64,000 nucleotides of DNA. It comes from an uncultured Eggerthellaceae bacterium. GTDB taxonomy: Bacteria; Actinomycetota; Coriobacteriia; Coriobacteriales; Eggerthellaceae. Shown here one piece after another: positions 51,926 to 61,725 of the stretch. The notes under the pieces are model-generated. The model was not told the DNA's origin, made no database searches, and worked only from the letters and a program-made list of their open reading frames with translations. Made by a program: the position numbers and the translations under genes. The stretch's first letter is position 1. Each line of letters starts with the position of its first letter. The stretch covers positions 186,001 to 250,000 of the forward strand of contig CALULI010000006.1 in the NCBI GenBank assembly GCA_944321455.1. The letters run 5' to 3'.

Positions 51926-53422
51926 CTATTTGCGGCTCACGCGTGCGCCCTGAGGCGTATCTTCAATCAGGTAGCCCAGGTCATTCAAGCCATCTCTGAT
52001 CTGATCAGCTACGGCAAAATTCTTGTCGCTGCGTGCCTGTGCGCGGCAATCAAGCAAGCACTGGATAGCTGCTTCGCCTTCGCTACCGTCATAGCCTGCA
52101 ACATCGTGAGCAAGTGCAAGCAATGCCGCCGAGCACTCGCACACGTCCGTGCATTCCGCTTCAACGCTGATGCCCAACACGCCCACAAGCTCAATAACGC
52201 TCTGCACGCTTTCCTGAAGAGCGGCGCTATCAGCAGCGTTTAAGCTGGCGTTGGTCATGTAGGTATTAGCTTCACCAATAAAGCTAAAGATGGCGCCCAG
52301 CGCTCCTGCCGTATTGAAGTCATCATCCATCGCTTCAATAAACGCTTCACGCATAGCGGCAACATCACGCTGAAGCAATGCCATATCAAACGTTGTTTCG
52401 CCATCCTGGGCATTTTGGCACAGCCACTGCGCATTCTTAATAAAATTGGTAATGCGGCACAACGCCGAAGAAGCCTCACACAAGCGCTCGTCCGAAAAAT
52501 CAAGCGGACTGCGATAGTGTGTTTGCAGCATCAGCATGCGCAACACCGAAGCTTCCGTAGTCTTCAAAACATCGCGCAGCAACAAGAAGTTGCCCAGCGA
52601 CTTAGACATTTTTTCCGAATTGATCTGCAGCATGCCACCGTGCATCCAATAGTTAGCAAAGGTGCAATCGCAAGCTGCCTCAGACTGAGCTCGTTCATTT
52701 TCGTGATGAGGAAATGCCAAGTCGGCACCGCCACCGTGAATATCAAAAGGAAGACCCAGGTACTTTTCAGACATGGCAGAGCATTCAATATGCCAACCAG
52801 GCCTACCCTGACCCCAGGGAGATTCCCAGCTTGGTTCGCCTGGTTTAGCGGCTTTCCACAGTGCAAAGTCAAGCGGATCGCGTTTGCGATCTTCCAAGCC
52901 CTGACCATCAGCACGCAATTCACGATGACCTGATTCCATTTCGTCCACATTGCGGTTAGACAGTTCGCCATAATGTTTGTAGGAGCGAACCGCAAAGTAG
53001 ACATCGCCATCCACCACGTAGGCATGGCCCTTCTCAATCAGCTTTTCGACCAGCGCAATCATGGTGTTGATTTCTTCCGTTGCACGTGGGCGAATGTCAG
53101 GATCAAGCACGCCTGCTGCATGCATATCTTCGATAAAGGCATCCGTATATTCTTTTGCAACCTCAGCAGGCGTTCTGCCCTCTTCGGCTGCCTTAGCAAT
53201 AATCTTGTCATCAACGTCAGTGACGTTCTGAACGAAGGTAACCTCGTAGCCGCGCCACATCAGATAGCGACGCACGGTGTCAAACGAAATAAAGGTGCGC
53301 GCGTTGCCAATGTGAATGTAGTTGTAAACGGTAGGACCACAAACATACATGCCTACCTTACCTTCATGCACGGGAACAAACTCGCGCTTCGTACGCGCCT
53401 TTGTGTCGTAGATCTTGATCAT
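51926..53422 (-). CDS. cysS: Cysteine-tRNA ligase
   Basis: Class I synthetase, 498 residues from MIKIYDTKARTKRE (AAAGG upstream). Zinc Cys in MYVCGPTVYNYIHIGNAR, which also holds the HIGH-type motif; second zinc ligands WHIECS and FPHHENE; KMSKS in NSEKMSKSLGNF. The C-terminal helical domain ends VADQIRDGLNDLGYLIEDTPQG. Lies downstream of ispD-ispF on the same strand, 33 bp after ispF. Confidence 0.96.
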   Translation of the reverse strand: MIKIYDTKARTKREFVPVHEGKVGMYVCGPTVYNYIHIGNARTFISFDTVRRYLMWRGYEVTFVQNVTDVDDKIIAKAAEEGRTPAEVAKEYTDAFIEDMHAAGVLDPDIRPRATEEINTMIALVEKLIEKGHAYVVDGDVYFAVRSYKHYGELSNRNVDEMESGHRELRADGQGLEDRKRDPLDFALWKAAKPGEPSWESPWGQGRPGWHIECSAMSEKYLGLPFDIHGGGADLAFPHHENERAQSEAACDCTFANYWMHGGMLQINSEKMSKSLGNFLLLRDVLKTTEASVLRMLMLQTHYRSPLDFSDERLCEASSALCRITNFIKNAQWLCQNAQDGETTFDMALLQRDVAAMREAFIEAMDDDFNTAGALGAIFSFIGEANTYMTNASLNAADSAALQESVQSVIELVGVLGISVEAECTDVCECSAALLALAHDVAGYDGSEGEAAIQCLLDCRAQARSDKNFAVADQIRDGLNDLGYLIEDTPQGARVSRK

Positions 53423-53455
53423 AGTTAAACCTTTATCTCCCAATAATCCTTGCGT

Positions 53456-53971
53456 TTACGCATCAACTTTTACCACTAAGGCAACTGCCTGCGCAGAAAT
53501 TCCTTCTTCGCGGCCTTCAAATCCAAGATGCTCTGTGGTGGTAGCTTTTACGCCAATATTTTCTACGGGAATACCGCACGCTTGTGCTAAGTTTTCGCGC
53601 ATTTGATCGCGATACGGGGACAGCTTAGGTGCCTGAGCAGCAATAACGCTATCGATGTCAAGAATTTCAAAGCCTTCGGCACGGACAAACTTGGCCACTT
53701 CAGACAAAAGCACCAAGGAATTAGCGCCTTTATAGTTTGGATCAGTATCAGGGAATAGCTTGCCAATATCGCCCCCACGGATAGCGCCAAGCAGTGCATC
53801 AGAAATGGCATGAGCAAGCACATCAGCATCAGAATGGCCATCAAGCCCCTGGTGATGAGGAATTTCTACTCCACCCAAAATAAGCTTTCGGTCGGGAGCA
53901 AAGGCATGTACGTCATACCCCAAGCCCGTGCGTAAGCGTTTTAAGGCAGCAACCATAGAAGGATTGTACAT
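53456..53971 (-). CDS. ispF: 2-C-methyl-D-erythritol 2,4-cyclodiphosphate synthase
   Basis: MEP pathway cyclase making MEcPP. The 171-residue protein has the zinc-binding GLGYDVHAF and HSDADVLAHAISDALLGA, plus the trimer-cavity signature GVKATTTEHLGFEGREEGISAQAVAL. About ten residues (MYNPSMVAAL) precede the usual start region. Follows ispD by 54 bp. Confidence 0.96.
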   Translation of the reverse strand: MYNPSMVAALKRLRTGLGYDVHAFAPDRKLILGGVEIPHHQGLDGHSDADVLAHAISDALLGAIRGGDIGKLFPDTDPNYKGANSLVLLSEVAKFVRAEGFEILDIDSVIAAQAPKLSPYRDQMRENLAQACGIPVENIGVKATTTEHLGFEGREEGISAQAVALVVKVDA

Positions 53972-54025
53972 AGTGCTTTATTCCTCTCGAATCACCAATT
54001 GCATCCGTGAGCACCGAACGCTGCG

Positions 54026-54868
54026 TTATTCTTCTCGTCGCGCTTCAAGAGCGGCACGAACTGCTGCAGAAACCAACAGATAGTCTTCGGGAACCGTCAA
54101 TTTGATATTGTCGCGCTTTCCTTCTACTACTAAAACGCGGCCACCCAATCGCTCGATGAGCGATGAGTCATCCGTACCCACAAAGCCGTCAGACAGCGCT
54201 GAGGCATGAGCACGGCGATAAATTCCTGCACGGAAAATCTGAGGTGTTTGCGCGTTCCAGAACACTGATCTGTCAGGCGTGCCCACAATGACGCCATTTT
54301 CAACAACTTTGAGCGTATCAATTGAAGGATGGCCTACAACTGCACCGTCGCAGTCAATATTGCCCTTAAGCGTATTGATGGTGTGTTCAATCAGCTCTTT
54401 GGAAATCAAAGGACGAGCGCCATCATGCAACATGACGTATTCAAAGGTCTCAGGAACTTTTTCCAAGCCAGAAAAGGCTGATTCCTGGCGAATAGAACCC
54501 GCTGGTGCCATCACAATAGGCGTGGCAAAAGGGAACGGATCAATAGCGCGCTCCAGATATTCATCGGTGCGCTCTTCGGGACATACGACAACAATAAGAC
54601 CCACATCGCCAACAGCATCAAAGGCTTCGGCGCTGCGCGTCAAAATAGGCTTGCCCGCAATTTCAACAAGCTGCTTGCCGCCTTCACGACCAAAGCGCTC
54701 GCCGCTGCCGCCTGCAAGAATAATGGCAGCAGTCTTGGGGTTTTTATCAACAACACCCTCCAGTCGAAATTCCGTCTGGAGGGCATCAAATGACATGTCG
54801 TCAAACATATCAATAGCATTCTTTAATGCTGAAGGGCTGTAGACAGGATCGATTAGCTTGTCAGTCAT
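54026..54868 (-). CDS. ispD: 2-C-methyl-D-erythritol 4-phosphate cytidylyltransferase with an N-terminal extension
   Basis: Nucleotidyltransferase making CDP-ME from MEP and CTP. The catalytic domain starts at about residue 47 with AAIILAGGSGERFGREGGKQLVEIAGKPIL (CTP-binding loop with the key Lys) and continues with HDGARPLIS, NAQTPQIFR and GTDDSSLIERLGG. About 45 residues precede it (MTDKLIDPVYSPSALKNAIDMF...), lacking in typical 230-residue IspD; no internal ATG with a good ribosome site replaces the first, so the extension is probably translated. Upstream of ispF. Confidence 0.94.
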   Translation of the reverse strand: MTDKLIDPVYSPSALKNAIDMFDDMSFDALQTEFRLEGVVDKNPKTAAIILAGGSGERFGREGGKQLVEIAGKPILTRSAEAFDAVGDVGLIVVVCPEERTDEYLERAIDPFPFATPIVMAPAGSIRQESAFSGLEKVPETFEYVMLHDGARPLISKELIEHTINTLKGNIDCDGAVVGHPSIDTLKVVENGVIVGTPDRSVFWNAQTPQIFRAGIYRRAHASALSDGFVGTDDSSLIERLGGRVLVVEGKRDNIKLTVPEDYLLVSAAVRAALEARREE

Positions 54869-54902
54869 GAGCTAGCTCCCCTTACGTATCAGAAGTAGTA
54901 AT

Positions 54903-57470
54903 TTAATCTGCTACCTGATCACTTGAGCCTGACCCACGCGAGCCTAATCCCGCATGCCCCAAATCATAGCTACCAAGAATCAGTTCAGCTTCCTTAGCTA
55001 TAGTATCACGCTTACGGGGCTCAGGGATAGCGCCACTACCTGGTGTAAAAACCAACTTGCCGTCAACCACATCCACGTCAATGACCGAGCCGCTGGTCCA
55101 CTTGCCTTCCAGAATCTCTTCGGAGATAGGATCTTCAAGCAGACGCTGAATTGCACGGCGAAGAGGACGCGCGCCAAAGGAAACGTCGGTACCTTCGTGG
55201 GCAACAAACTTGCTTGCTTCAGGCGTCAGGTTGATGGTCATATTCTGCTCAATCAAGCGCTGGCGCAGTTCGTCAACCATAAGTTCAACAATTTCGACAA
55301 TTTCATCTTCGGTCAGCGACTTGAATACAATAATCTCATCAATACGGTTCAGGAATTCAGGACGGAAGAGCTTCTTCACTTCGCTCATAACGCGACTCCT
55401 GATTTCCTTGTCATCCATGCCGCCGCGATCGTTCGTTGCAAAGCCCAAAGGAGCGCTCTGCGTAATTTCACGGGCACCAACATTGGAGGTCATGATGATG
55501 ACGGTATTGCGGAAGTCCACCACGCGGCCCTGCGCGTCAGTCAAGCGACCCTCTTCCAGAATCTGCAACAAGATGTTGAAGATATCAGGATGAGCCTTTT
55601 CAATTTCGTCAAACAGCACCACCGAATAAGGACGCTGGCGAACTGCCGTTGTTAACTGGCCTCCTTCGTCGTAGCCAACGTATCCAGGAGGCGAACCAAT
55701 AAGACGAGACACCGCGTGCTTTTCCATGTACTCAGACATATCAAACGAAATGAGCGCTGACTCTGAATTGAACAGGAATTCTGCCAGGGCCTTGGAAAGC
55801 TCGGTTTTGCCGACACCCGAAGGACCCAAGAAGATAAACGAACCCACCGGGCGCTTAGGATCCTTCAAGCCCGAACGGCTGCGACGAATAGCCTTCGACA
55901 GAGCAGTAATGGCTTCATCCTGACCAATAACGCGCTCATGCAGTACCGATTCCATGCGCAGAAGCTTTTCTGTTTCAGCTTCCGTCAAGTTAGACACAGG
56001 CACACCCGTTGTCATGGATACCACATCAGCAATATCTTCTTCGGTAACTTCGCTGATTGCCTTTTGTGACTTTTCTTCCCAGTCCTTTTGAGCCTGCTTG
56101 CGCTCTTCTTGAAGCGTAGCTTCCTTGTCACGAAGCGATGCTGCTTTCTCAAAGTCCTGGCTTGAAATGGCTGCGCTCTTTTCAGTGTGAACTTGGCGCA
56201 GTTCATCGTCAATCTTCTGCACTTCTTCAGGCAGCACCATATGGCGAATGCGCATGCGCGCACCCGCTTCATCAAGCACGTCAATTGCCTTGTCAGGCAA
56301 ATAGCGGTCCTGAATATAACGATCTGCCAGCGTTACCGCAGCAAGGAGTGCGTCGTCAGTAAAGTGGACCTTGTGATGCTTTTCGTAGCGATCACGCAGG
56401 CCCTCCAAGATGCGTACTGCCTGCTCTTCGGAAGGTTCCTTGACCAACACGGTCTGGAAACGACGCTCAAGCGCGGAGTCCTTTTCAAGGTACTTGCGGT
56501 ATTCATCAAGCGTTGTTGCACCAATGATTTGAATTTCACCACGGGACAGCGGTGGCTTCAAAATAGCCGCAGCATCAATTGAGCCTTCAGCAGCACCAGC
56601 ACCAATCAAGGTGTGCAGCTCGTCAATAAACAGGATGATGTCTCCTGCTTGCTCAACTTCCTTGATGCATTTCTTTAGGCGCTCTTCGAATTCGCCACGA
56701 TACTTAGAGCCAGCAACCAACGCCGATACATCCAGCGTTACCAGGCGAATGTTGCGCAAAATATCAGGAACTTGATCGGCAACAATCAGTTGCGCCAAAC
56801 CTTCAACCACGGCCGTTTTGCCAACGCCAGGCTCGCCAATAAGCAGCGGGTTGTTCTTTTGGCGGCGCGAAAGAATTTGCATCACGCGCTCAATTTCGCC
56901 CGCACGACCAATAACAGGGTCCAGCTTTCCATCAGCTGCTTTCTGCGTCAAATCAGTGCCAAACTCTTTGAGCATGGCATCCGATGATCCCGTTGTTGAA
57001 TCAAAAGTGTTCTGACCTGCATATACCGCAGACTGCCCCACCAAATCATTCAAGGCAGCACGCACCGCATCACCTGATACGCCCATGCGTGAGAGCACTT
57101 CAATAGCCGTGCCTTCGCCTTCACGCACAATACCTAAGAGCAGGTGTTCGGTTGAGATATAGCTTTTACCCATCTGCATGGCTTCACGCAGAGAGTTTTC
57201 CAACACGCGCTTAACGCGCGGCGTAAAGCTTAAGTGGCCCGACACTTCCGTATCAGGATCAATGGTGACAATCTGGCGAATTGCTGCCACCGTTGCTTCA
57301 TAGTGCACACCCAAGCGCTCAAGCGCCTGAGCTGCGAGGCCATCTTCTTCGCGAAGCAAAGCCAGCAGCACGTGTTCAGTGCCAACATAAGGCTGATGAA
57401 GCGCTCGAGCCTCTTCTTGAGCTAAGACAAGGACCTTGCGCGCCTTGTCAGTAAATTTATCAAATGCCAT
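54903..57470 (-). CDS. clpC: ATP-dependent Clp protease ATPase subunit ClpC
   Basis: AAA+ unfoldase, 855 residues. Two N-terminal Clp repeats (about 3-145), first AAA module with [13 protein letters not shown], a UVR-bearing middle domain ([28 protein letters not shown]), second AAA module with [17 protein letters not shown], then the C-terminal D2-small domain ([27 protein letters not shown]). The P-loop tripeptide for ClpP contact is expected in D2. No ctsR or mcsAB neighbours and no CIRCE element upstream, so it is not in the Firmicutes-type operon. Confidence 0.97.
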   Translation of the reverse strand: MAFDKFTDKARKVLVLAQEEARALHQPYVGTEHVLLALLREEDGLAAQALERLGVHYEATVAAIRQIVTIDPDTEVSGHLSFTPRVKRVLENSLREAMQMGKSYISTEHLLLGIVREGEGTAIEVLSRMGVSGDAVRAALNDLVGQSAVYAGQNTFDSTTGSSDAMLKEFGTDLTQKAADGKLDPVIGRAGEIERVMQILSRRQKNNPLLIGEPGVGKTAVVEGLAQLIVADQVPDILRNIRLVTLDVSALVAGSKYRGEFEERLKKCIKEVEQAGDIILFIDELHTLIGAGAAEGSIDAAAILKPPLSRGEIQIIGATTLDEYRKYLEKDSALERRFQTVLVKEPSEEQAVRILEGLRDRYEKHHKVHFTDDALLAAVTLADRYIQDRYLPDKAIDVLDEAGARMRIRHMVLPEEVQKIDDELRQVHTEKSAAISSQDFEKAASLRDKEATLQEERKQAQKDWEEKSQKAISEVTEEDIADVVSMTTGVPVSNLTEAETEKLLRMESVLHERVIGQDEAITALSKAIRRSRSGLKDPKRPVGSFIFLGPSGVGKTELSKALAEFLFNSESALISFDMSEYMEKHAVSRLIGSPPGYVGYDEGGQLTTAVRQRPYSVVLFDEIEKAHPDIFNILLQILEEGRLTDAQGRVVDFRNTVIIMTSNVGAREITQSAPLGFATNDRGGMDDKEIRSRVMSEVKKLFRPEFLNRIDEIIVFKSLTEDEIVEIVELMVDELRQRLIEQNMTINLTPEASKFVAHEGTDVSFGARPLRRAIQRLLEDPISEEILEGKWTSGSVIDVDVVDGKLVFTPGSGAIPEPRKRDTIAKEAELILGSYDLGHAGLGSRGSGSSDQVAD

Positions 57471-57487
57471 AGTGCCTCACTTCATTT

Positions 57488-57560
57488 CTTATACGGATAA
57501 ATCCACGTTTCTTGTGCAGATAAATCCTCGTACGATAAACCCTCGTACAAATAGACTCTA
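57488..57560. repeat. Degenerate repeats between lysS and clpC
   Basis: GATAAATCCACGT, GATAAATCCTCGT and GATAAACCCTCGT recur at uneven spacing in the 87-bp lysS-clpC gap, which is also the clpC leader. Confidence 0.6.
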
Positions 57561-59069
57561 TTGGGCTTCAGGACGCATGTGGGGGAACAACAGTACATCA
57601 CGAATGCTTGCCTGATCTGTTAACAGCATAACAACGCGGTCAACACCTATACCAATGCCGCCTGCAGGAGGCATGCCATATTCAAGTGCACGAACGTAAT
57701 CCGTATCGTATTCCATGGCTTCATCGTCCCCCGATGCCTTTTCTTCCATTTGCTTCTGGAAGCGTTCAGCCTGATCCACAGGATCGTTAAGCTCAGAGAA
57801 CGCATTGGCATATTCGTGACCAGCAATAACCAGCTCAAAGCGATGCGTCAAACGAGGATCATCCGCAAAGCGCTTAGCAAGCGGGCTCACCTCAACAGGG
57901 TAATCAACCACGAAGGTAGGATTAACAATGGTTGGCTCGCCAATTTCGTCATAGAGTTCAGCAATCAGCTTGCCAGCTGTCCAATCCTTGTTAACCTCAA
58001 TGCCGTTTTTCTTGGCCAGCTCCGCCAAATGCTCAACAGGCGTATCAAGGTCAACTTCTTCACCGAGGGCATCGGAAACAACCTTGGTCATAGGAATTGA
58101 AGGCCAATCACCCGAAAGGTCAATGGTTTGGCCATGGTATTCAAGCTGCTCGGTGTCATTCACCGCTGCGTTTGCTGCCTTGATAACACCTTGAGCCAGC
58201 TCCTTCATACCCTCCAAATCGCTAAAGGCGCGATAGGCTTCCATGGTGGTGAATTCAGGGTTGTGCGTTGGGTCCATGCCTTCGTTGCGGAAAATGCGGC
58301 CAATTTCAAACACGCGCTCAAAGCCACCAACCAGCAAGCGCTTCAAGTGAAGTTCCGTTGCAATGCGCAGGTAGCATTCCTGATCAAGCACGTTGAAGTG
58401 CGTGATGAACGGCTTTGCCGTTGCGCCACCCTGAATGGTTTGCAGGATAGGTGTTTCTACCTCAAAGTAACCATCCGTTTCCATGTAATGGCGGAATGCC
58501 GAAATAATCTTTGAGCGCTTGATAAACGTTTCGTACACGTCTTCGTTGGCAATCAGATCAACGTAGCGCTGGCGATAGCGCAGCTCTTTGTCAGACAAGC
58601 CATGGAACTTTTCAGGCAAAGGACGCAATGCCTTTGACAAAAGCTCATACGTATCGACTGCGACAGAAAGCTGACCGCGGCGCGTGCGCATCATAAGACC
58701 TGAAACGCCAATCCAGTCGCCTACGTCTAAATCTTTCATAGCAGCAAACGTATCTTCGCCTAAAGCGTTAATACGGCAGAACAGCTGGATGCGACCCGTT
58801 GCATCTTTAAGCTCCATAAAGATAATCTTGCCCTGGTCGCGCTTGGCCATAATGCGGCCTGCAATTTGAACGCGATCTTCCGTGTTGGCGCCGTCTTCAA
58901 GATCAGCGTAGCGGCTATTCAACTCTTCAATATGGTCACTGATATCAAATGCGTGACCATACGGATTTTCTCCTGCATCAATAAGCGCTTGGCGCTTATT
59001 GCGACGAACCTCAATAGGATCGTCTTCAATAATTTCTTCAGGCGTTTGATTCTTCGTTTCTTCTGACAT
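57558..59069 (-). CDS. lysS: Lysine-tRNA ligase (class II)
   Basis: Class II synthetase, 503 residues. N-terminal OB anticodon-binding fold (about 60-155, AGRIMAKRDQGKIIFMELKDATGRIQL), motif 2 FRNEGMDPTHNPEFTTMEAY, motif 3 GMPPAGGIGIGVDRVVMLLT. About 30 acidic residues precede the conserved start. It follows the greA terminator by about 40 bp, so it has its own promoter in a short spacer. Confidence 0.97.
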   Translation of the reverse strand: MSEETKNQTPEEIIEDDPIEVRRNKRQALIDAGENPYGHAFDISDHIEELNSRYADLEDGANTEDRVQIAGRIMAKRDQGKIIFMELKDATGRIQLFCRINALGEDTFAAMKDLDVGDWIGVSGLMMRTRRGQLSVAVDTYELLSKALRPLPEKFHGLSDKELRYRQRYVDLIANEDVYETFIKRSKIISAFRHYMETDGYFEVETPILQTIQGGATAKPFITHFNVLDQECYLRIATELHLKRLLVGGFERVFEIGRIFRNEGMDPTHNPEFTTMEAYRAFSDLEGMKELAQGVIKAANAAVNDTEQLEYHGQTIDLSGDWPSIPMTKVVSDALGEEVDLDTPVEHLAELAKKNGIEVNKDWTAGKLIAELYDEIGEPTIVNPTFVVDYPVEVSPLAKRFADDPRLTHRFELVIAGHEYANAFSELNDPVDQAERFQKQMEEKASGDDEAMEYDTDYVRALEYGMPPAGGIGIGVDRVVMLLTDQASIRDVLLFPHMRPEAQ

Positions 59070-59107
59070 GTACTACCTCATTATCGTCGGTGTTTGAATG
59101 GCGATAG

Positions 59108-59133
59108 ACAAAAAGCGGCCCGCATGGGGCCGC
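59108..59133 (-). terminator. Terminator between greA and lysS
   Basis: GC-rich stem GCGGCCC / GGGCCGC with a 5-nt loop; on the minus strand followed by TTTTTGTC. Confidence 0.8.
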
Positions 59134-59141
59134 CCTCACAT

Positions 59142-59609
59142 TTAATGTTCAATCTTTAGGATTGACATGCTAATCGTGCGACCCGTTGGCCCTTGCGTTT
59201 CAATGTGGTCGCCTTTTTTATGGCCCAAAAGTGCAGCACCCACAGGGGATTCGTTAGAAATCTTACCCTGCGACGAATCGCTCTCTGCGCCACCAACAAT
59301 CGTAAAGACGCGTTCCTTGCCACCCATGTCAACCGTAACGCGGCTGCCAATGTTGACCTTCGAAGAACGCTTAGGCGTGGTAACAACCGTTGCCTCGCTC
59401 AAGATACGGGTGATTTCAGCAATACGTGCTTCCATCATGCCCTGTTCGTTTTTAGCGTCATCATATTCTGAGTTCTCAGAAATGTCGCCGAATTCACGAG
59501 CTACCTTGATGCGCTCGCCAATCTCAGCGCGCTTTTCTGTTTCCAAATAGTGCAGCTCTTCTTCGAGCTTAGTTCTGCCTTCTTGCGTAAGAATATAATC
59601 TGAAGCCAT
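59142..59609 (-). CDS. greA: Transcription elongation factor GreA
   Basis: Cleaves backtracked RNA in stalled RNA polymerase. The 155-residue product has the N-terminal coiled coil with the tip acids (REFGDISENSEYDDAKNEQGMMEARI) and the C-terminal FKBP-like domain (VTVDMGGKERVFTIVGGAESDSSQGKISNESPVGAALLGHKKGD). A GGAGGGG site precedes the ATG. Own terminator follows. Confidence 0.96.
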   Translation of the reverse strand: MASDYILTQEGRTKLEEELHYLETEKRAEIGERIKVAREFGDISENSEYDDAKNEQGMMEARIAEITRILSEATVVTTPKRSSKVNIGSRVTVDMGGKERVFTIVGGAESDSSQGKISNESPVGAALLGHKKGDHIETQGPTGRTISMSILKIEH

Positions 59610-59725
59610 AATCCCCTCCGAGAAGACCCTCTTTCAGGTCTTTTCTCACCTTACCTATGTATGAACAAAGAAAAACACGAACCTCTTACTGGCACGTGCT
59701 CTTCTCTATTGCTGCTATCTGAAAT

Positions 59726-60028
59726 CTATTCAGCCTTTTCCTTAACTTCATCATCGGAAACTTCTGAAACAGGCTTTTTGGTTTCGCTTGCAGACTCTGC
59801 TGCCTTCTTGCCTGGTTCAGGCTTTTCGATAACTTCGATTTCGCCTTCTGTTTCCGTTTCATCTTCTGCCTGAGCGACCTTCTTGTTTCCGCCAAGGCCT
59901 TCACGCAGATTCTTGACTGCCTTACCAATTGCCGAACCCAGCTTTGGAAGGTTTTTAGGGCCAAAAATAATGAGAACTACAACAAGAATGATGATAATTT
60001 CGGTAATTCCAAATGGTCCGATTTTCAT
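59726..60028 (-). CDS. tatA: Sec-independent translocase protein TatA
   Basis: A 100-residue pore-type subunit of the twin-arginine system. The N-terminal helix (GITEIIIILVVVLIIFGPKNLPKLGSAIGKAVKNLREGL) has the conserved FGP-K-LP hinge and amphipathic helix. The rest is an acidic Glu/Lys/Thr-rich tail. tatC is not in the window. A GGAGG-type site precedes the ATG. Confidence 0.94.
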   Translation of the reverse strand: MKIGPFGITEIIIILVVVLIIFGPKNLPKLGSAIGKAVKNLREGLGGNKKVAQAEDETETEGEIEVIEKPEPGKKAAESASETKKPVSEVSDDEVKEKAE

Positions 60029-60134
60029 AAGGTACCTCCATCATCCAGGGTTGTCCTGGGAAATTTACGTTATATAGACCCTACTCTAGCAAACAAAAGA
60101 GGCAATCCAGATGGAATACCCCCTGAGTGGTTAA

Positions 60135-60211
60135 TGGTCGGGATGACAGGATTCGAACCTGCGACCTCTGCGTCCCGAACGCAGCGCTCTACCAAGCTGA
60201 GCCACATCCCG
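60135..60211 (-). tRNA. tRNA-Pro (anticodon CGG)
   Basis: 77 nt with encoded CCA. Acceptor CGGGATG / CATCCCG, D arm GCTCAGCTTGGTAGAGC, anticodon arm CTGCG-TTCGGGA-CGCAG (CGG), T loop GGTTCGAATCC. Reads CCG codons. Confidence 0.97.
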
Positions 60212-60250
60212 TATTGCTTGCAGCGGCTGCTATGTTAACACAAACCACTA

Positions 60251-60279
60251 AAAAGGAAAGCGGCCCCACAGGGCCGCTT
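60251..60279 (-). terminator. Terminator of the first NlpC/P60 gene
   Basis: 9-bp stem AAGCGGCCC / GGGCCGCTT with a CACA-type loop; on the minus strand followed by TCCTTTTTAG. Confidence 0.85.
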
Positions 60280-60303
60280 CATAAGTCAACAACAAACTGT
60301 TAC

Positions 60304-61365
60304 TTAATAGCGTACATACACCATGTCAGAGTGCACACCACTAATCTGAACTACCTTGCCAGGACGTGGCGCATGAATCATCTGACCGCCGCCAATGTAA
60401 ACACCGCAGTGATGGCTGTTTACTACGATGTCGCCAGGCTGAGCTTGGCTTGGGCTAATGCGAGGCCAGTTAATAAACGTGCCAGTGGTACCAAGGCGGG
60501 TGCCATAGCTACCAGAGAGGCAGTAGCTTACCAAGCCTGAGCAGTCAAAGGAACCAGGACCGCAATCGCCCCAACCATAAGGCTTACCAAGCTGAGCATA
60601 AGCACGGTCAACAACAATGTTGCCCGTAACGGTCTGAACCTTGTCATTGTTATAGTTGCCGCCAGAAGAAGAGCTTGGATTGCTTGCAGCCTGCTGTGCA
60701 GCAGCTGCATCAGCTGCAGACTGAGCAGCCTCTTCTGCTTCCATCAGCTCACGAGCTTCAGCGCTCAAGTTGTCATATACTGCCTGAGCTTCGCTCTGTG
60801 CAGCCTGGGCGCTGTTCATAACCTGTTCTGCTTCAGCAGCCTTGTCAGCTGCTACCTGAGCCTGAGTTTCAGCTTCAGTCTTAGCATTTTCAAGTTCGGT
60901 ACGTGCATCCTTGGTTTCCTGAACCAGCTCTGCGTCGTTTTCAGCAATCTTGTTGAACATGCTCATGTTGTTGGCAAATTCTTCAAACGAAGAAGATCCC
61001 AAGAACACATCCAAGAAAGAGGTGCCACCGCTGCGATACATATCATGAGCACGATTGCCTAACTGCTCCTGCAATTCAGCAATCTTTGCAGTGGTCTCTT
61101 CAATTTGAGCTTGTGCTTCCTCTACCTTTTGCTCAGCAGCTTCTTGTTCAGCTACGGCGTTGTAATAGTTGTTGGAAGCAATATCTAGCTCTTCCTGAAG
61201 AGAATTAAGCTTTTCAAGAGCAGCATCGGCTTCTGCCTGTTTATCTGCTGCGGAAGGCGTCGCCTGTGCGGACGTAAATGGAACCATCAATCCCACTGTC
61301 AAAACAACAGCAAGAAAGGCACTAAGAATGGTACGCCTCTTGAGTGCATTTTTATGCTCCGTCAT
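60304..61365 (-). CDS. Secreted NlpC/P60 cell-wall hydrolase (copy A)
   Basis: A 353-residue exported peptidase. The start MTEHKNALKRRTILS has AAGGAGG 8 bp upstream. A signal peptide (about 1-38, ending SAQA) leads to a long coiled coil (about 40-240, similar to CwlO/RipA-type hydrolases), a short Ser/Asn linker, and a C-terminal NlpC/P60 domain (about 250-353) with catalytic Cys in FDCSGLVSY and His in NSHHCGVYIGG. Such enzymes cleave the D-Glu-to-diamino-acid peptide bond of peptidoglycan and are often activated by FtsEX through the coiled coil. Paralogue of the neighbouring gene at 61726. Confidence 0.95.
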   Translation of the reverse strand: MTEHKNALKRRTILSAFLAVVLTVGLMVPFTSAQATPSAADKQAEADAALEKLNSLQEELDIASNNYYNAVAEQEAAEQKVEEAQAQIEETTAKIAELQEQLGNRAHDMYRSGGTSFLDVFLGSSSFEEFANNMSMFNKIAENDAELVQETKDARTELENAKTEAETQAQVAADKAAEAEQVMNSAQAAQSEAQAVYDNLSAEARELMEAEEAAQSAADAAAAQQAASNPSSSSGGNYNNDKVQTVTGNIVVDRAYAQLGKPYGWGDCGPGSFDCSGLVSYCLSGSYGTRLGTTGTFINWPRISPSQAQPGDIVVNSHHCGVYIGGGQMIHAPRPGKVVQISGVHSDMVYVRY

Positions 61366-61423
61366 CGTTTGGTCCTCCTTGCGAGTGAGCATAGTGTTCG
61401 TTTCAAAGCGTAAACTGATAGCT

Positions 61424-61452
61424 ATCCTAACAAACGGCTCAATCGACCGCAA
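61424..61452 (-). promoter_or_regulatory. Promoter of NlpC/P60 copy A
   Basis: On the minus strand, TTGCGG (61452-61447), 17-bp spacer, TAGGAT (61429-61424), about 58 bp before the ATG. The 360-bp gap 61366-61725 otherwise holds only the copy B terminator. Confidence 0.55.
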
Positions 61453-61630
61453 AAGCGTTCACATCTGCTCCACACAAACAAAATCGTGTGGGATAGAGCC
61501 ACTCAAGCACACTATCCTGTGGAAATAACGCCGATAAACAGCGCTCTGATGCGCTATTTGGCTCAGAATTTTCAAAAAACTTCACAGGGTATTCACAACG
61601 AACGGCCTTACGGACAACGCTGCGTACGCA

Positions 61631-61658
61631 ACAAAAAGCGGCTCGTAAGAGCCGCTTT
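61631..61658 (-). terminator. Terminator of NlpC/P60 copy B
   Basis: 10-bp stem AAAGCGGCTC / GAGCCGCTTT with a 4-nt loop and a T-rich end on the minus strand. Confidence 0.9.
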
Positions 61659-61725
61659 GTCAGTTTATTTGTTTGAGAAACCTTCGCTCTAAGCCCTCAA
61701 AAGCTTAAGCGAACCATCTGCCCAC

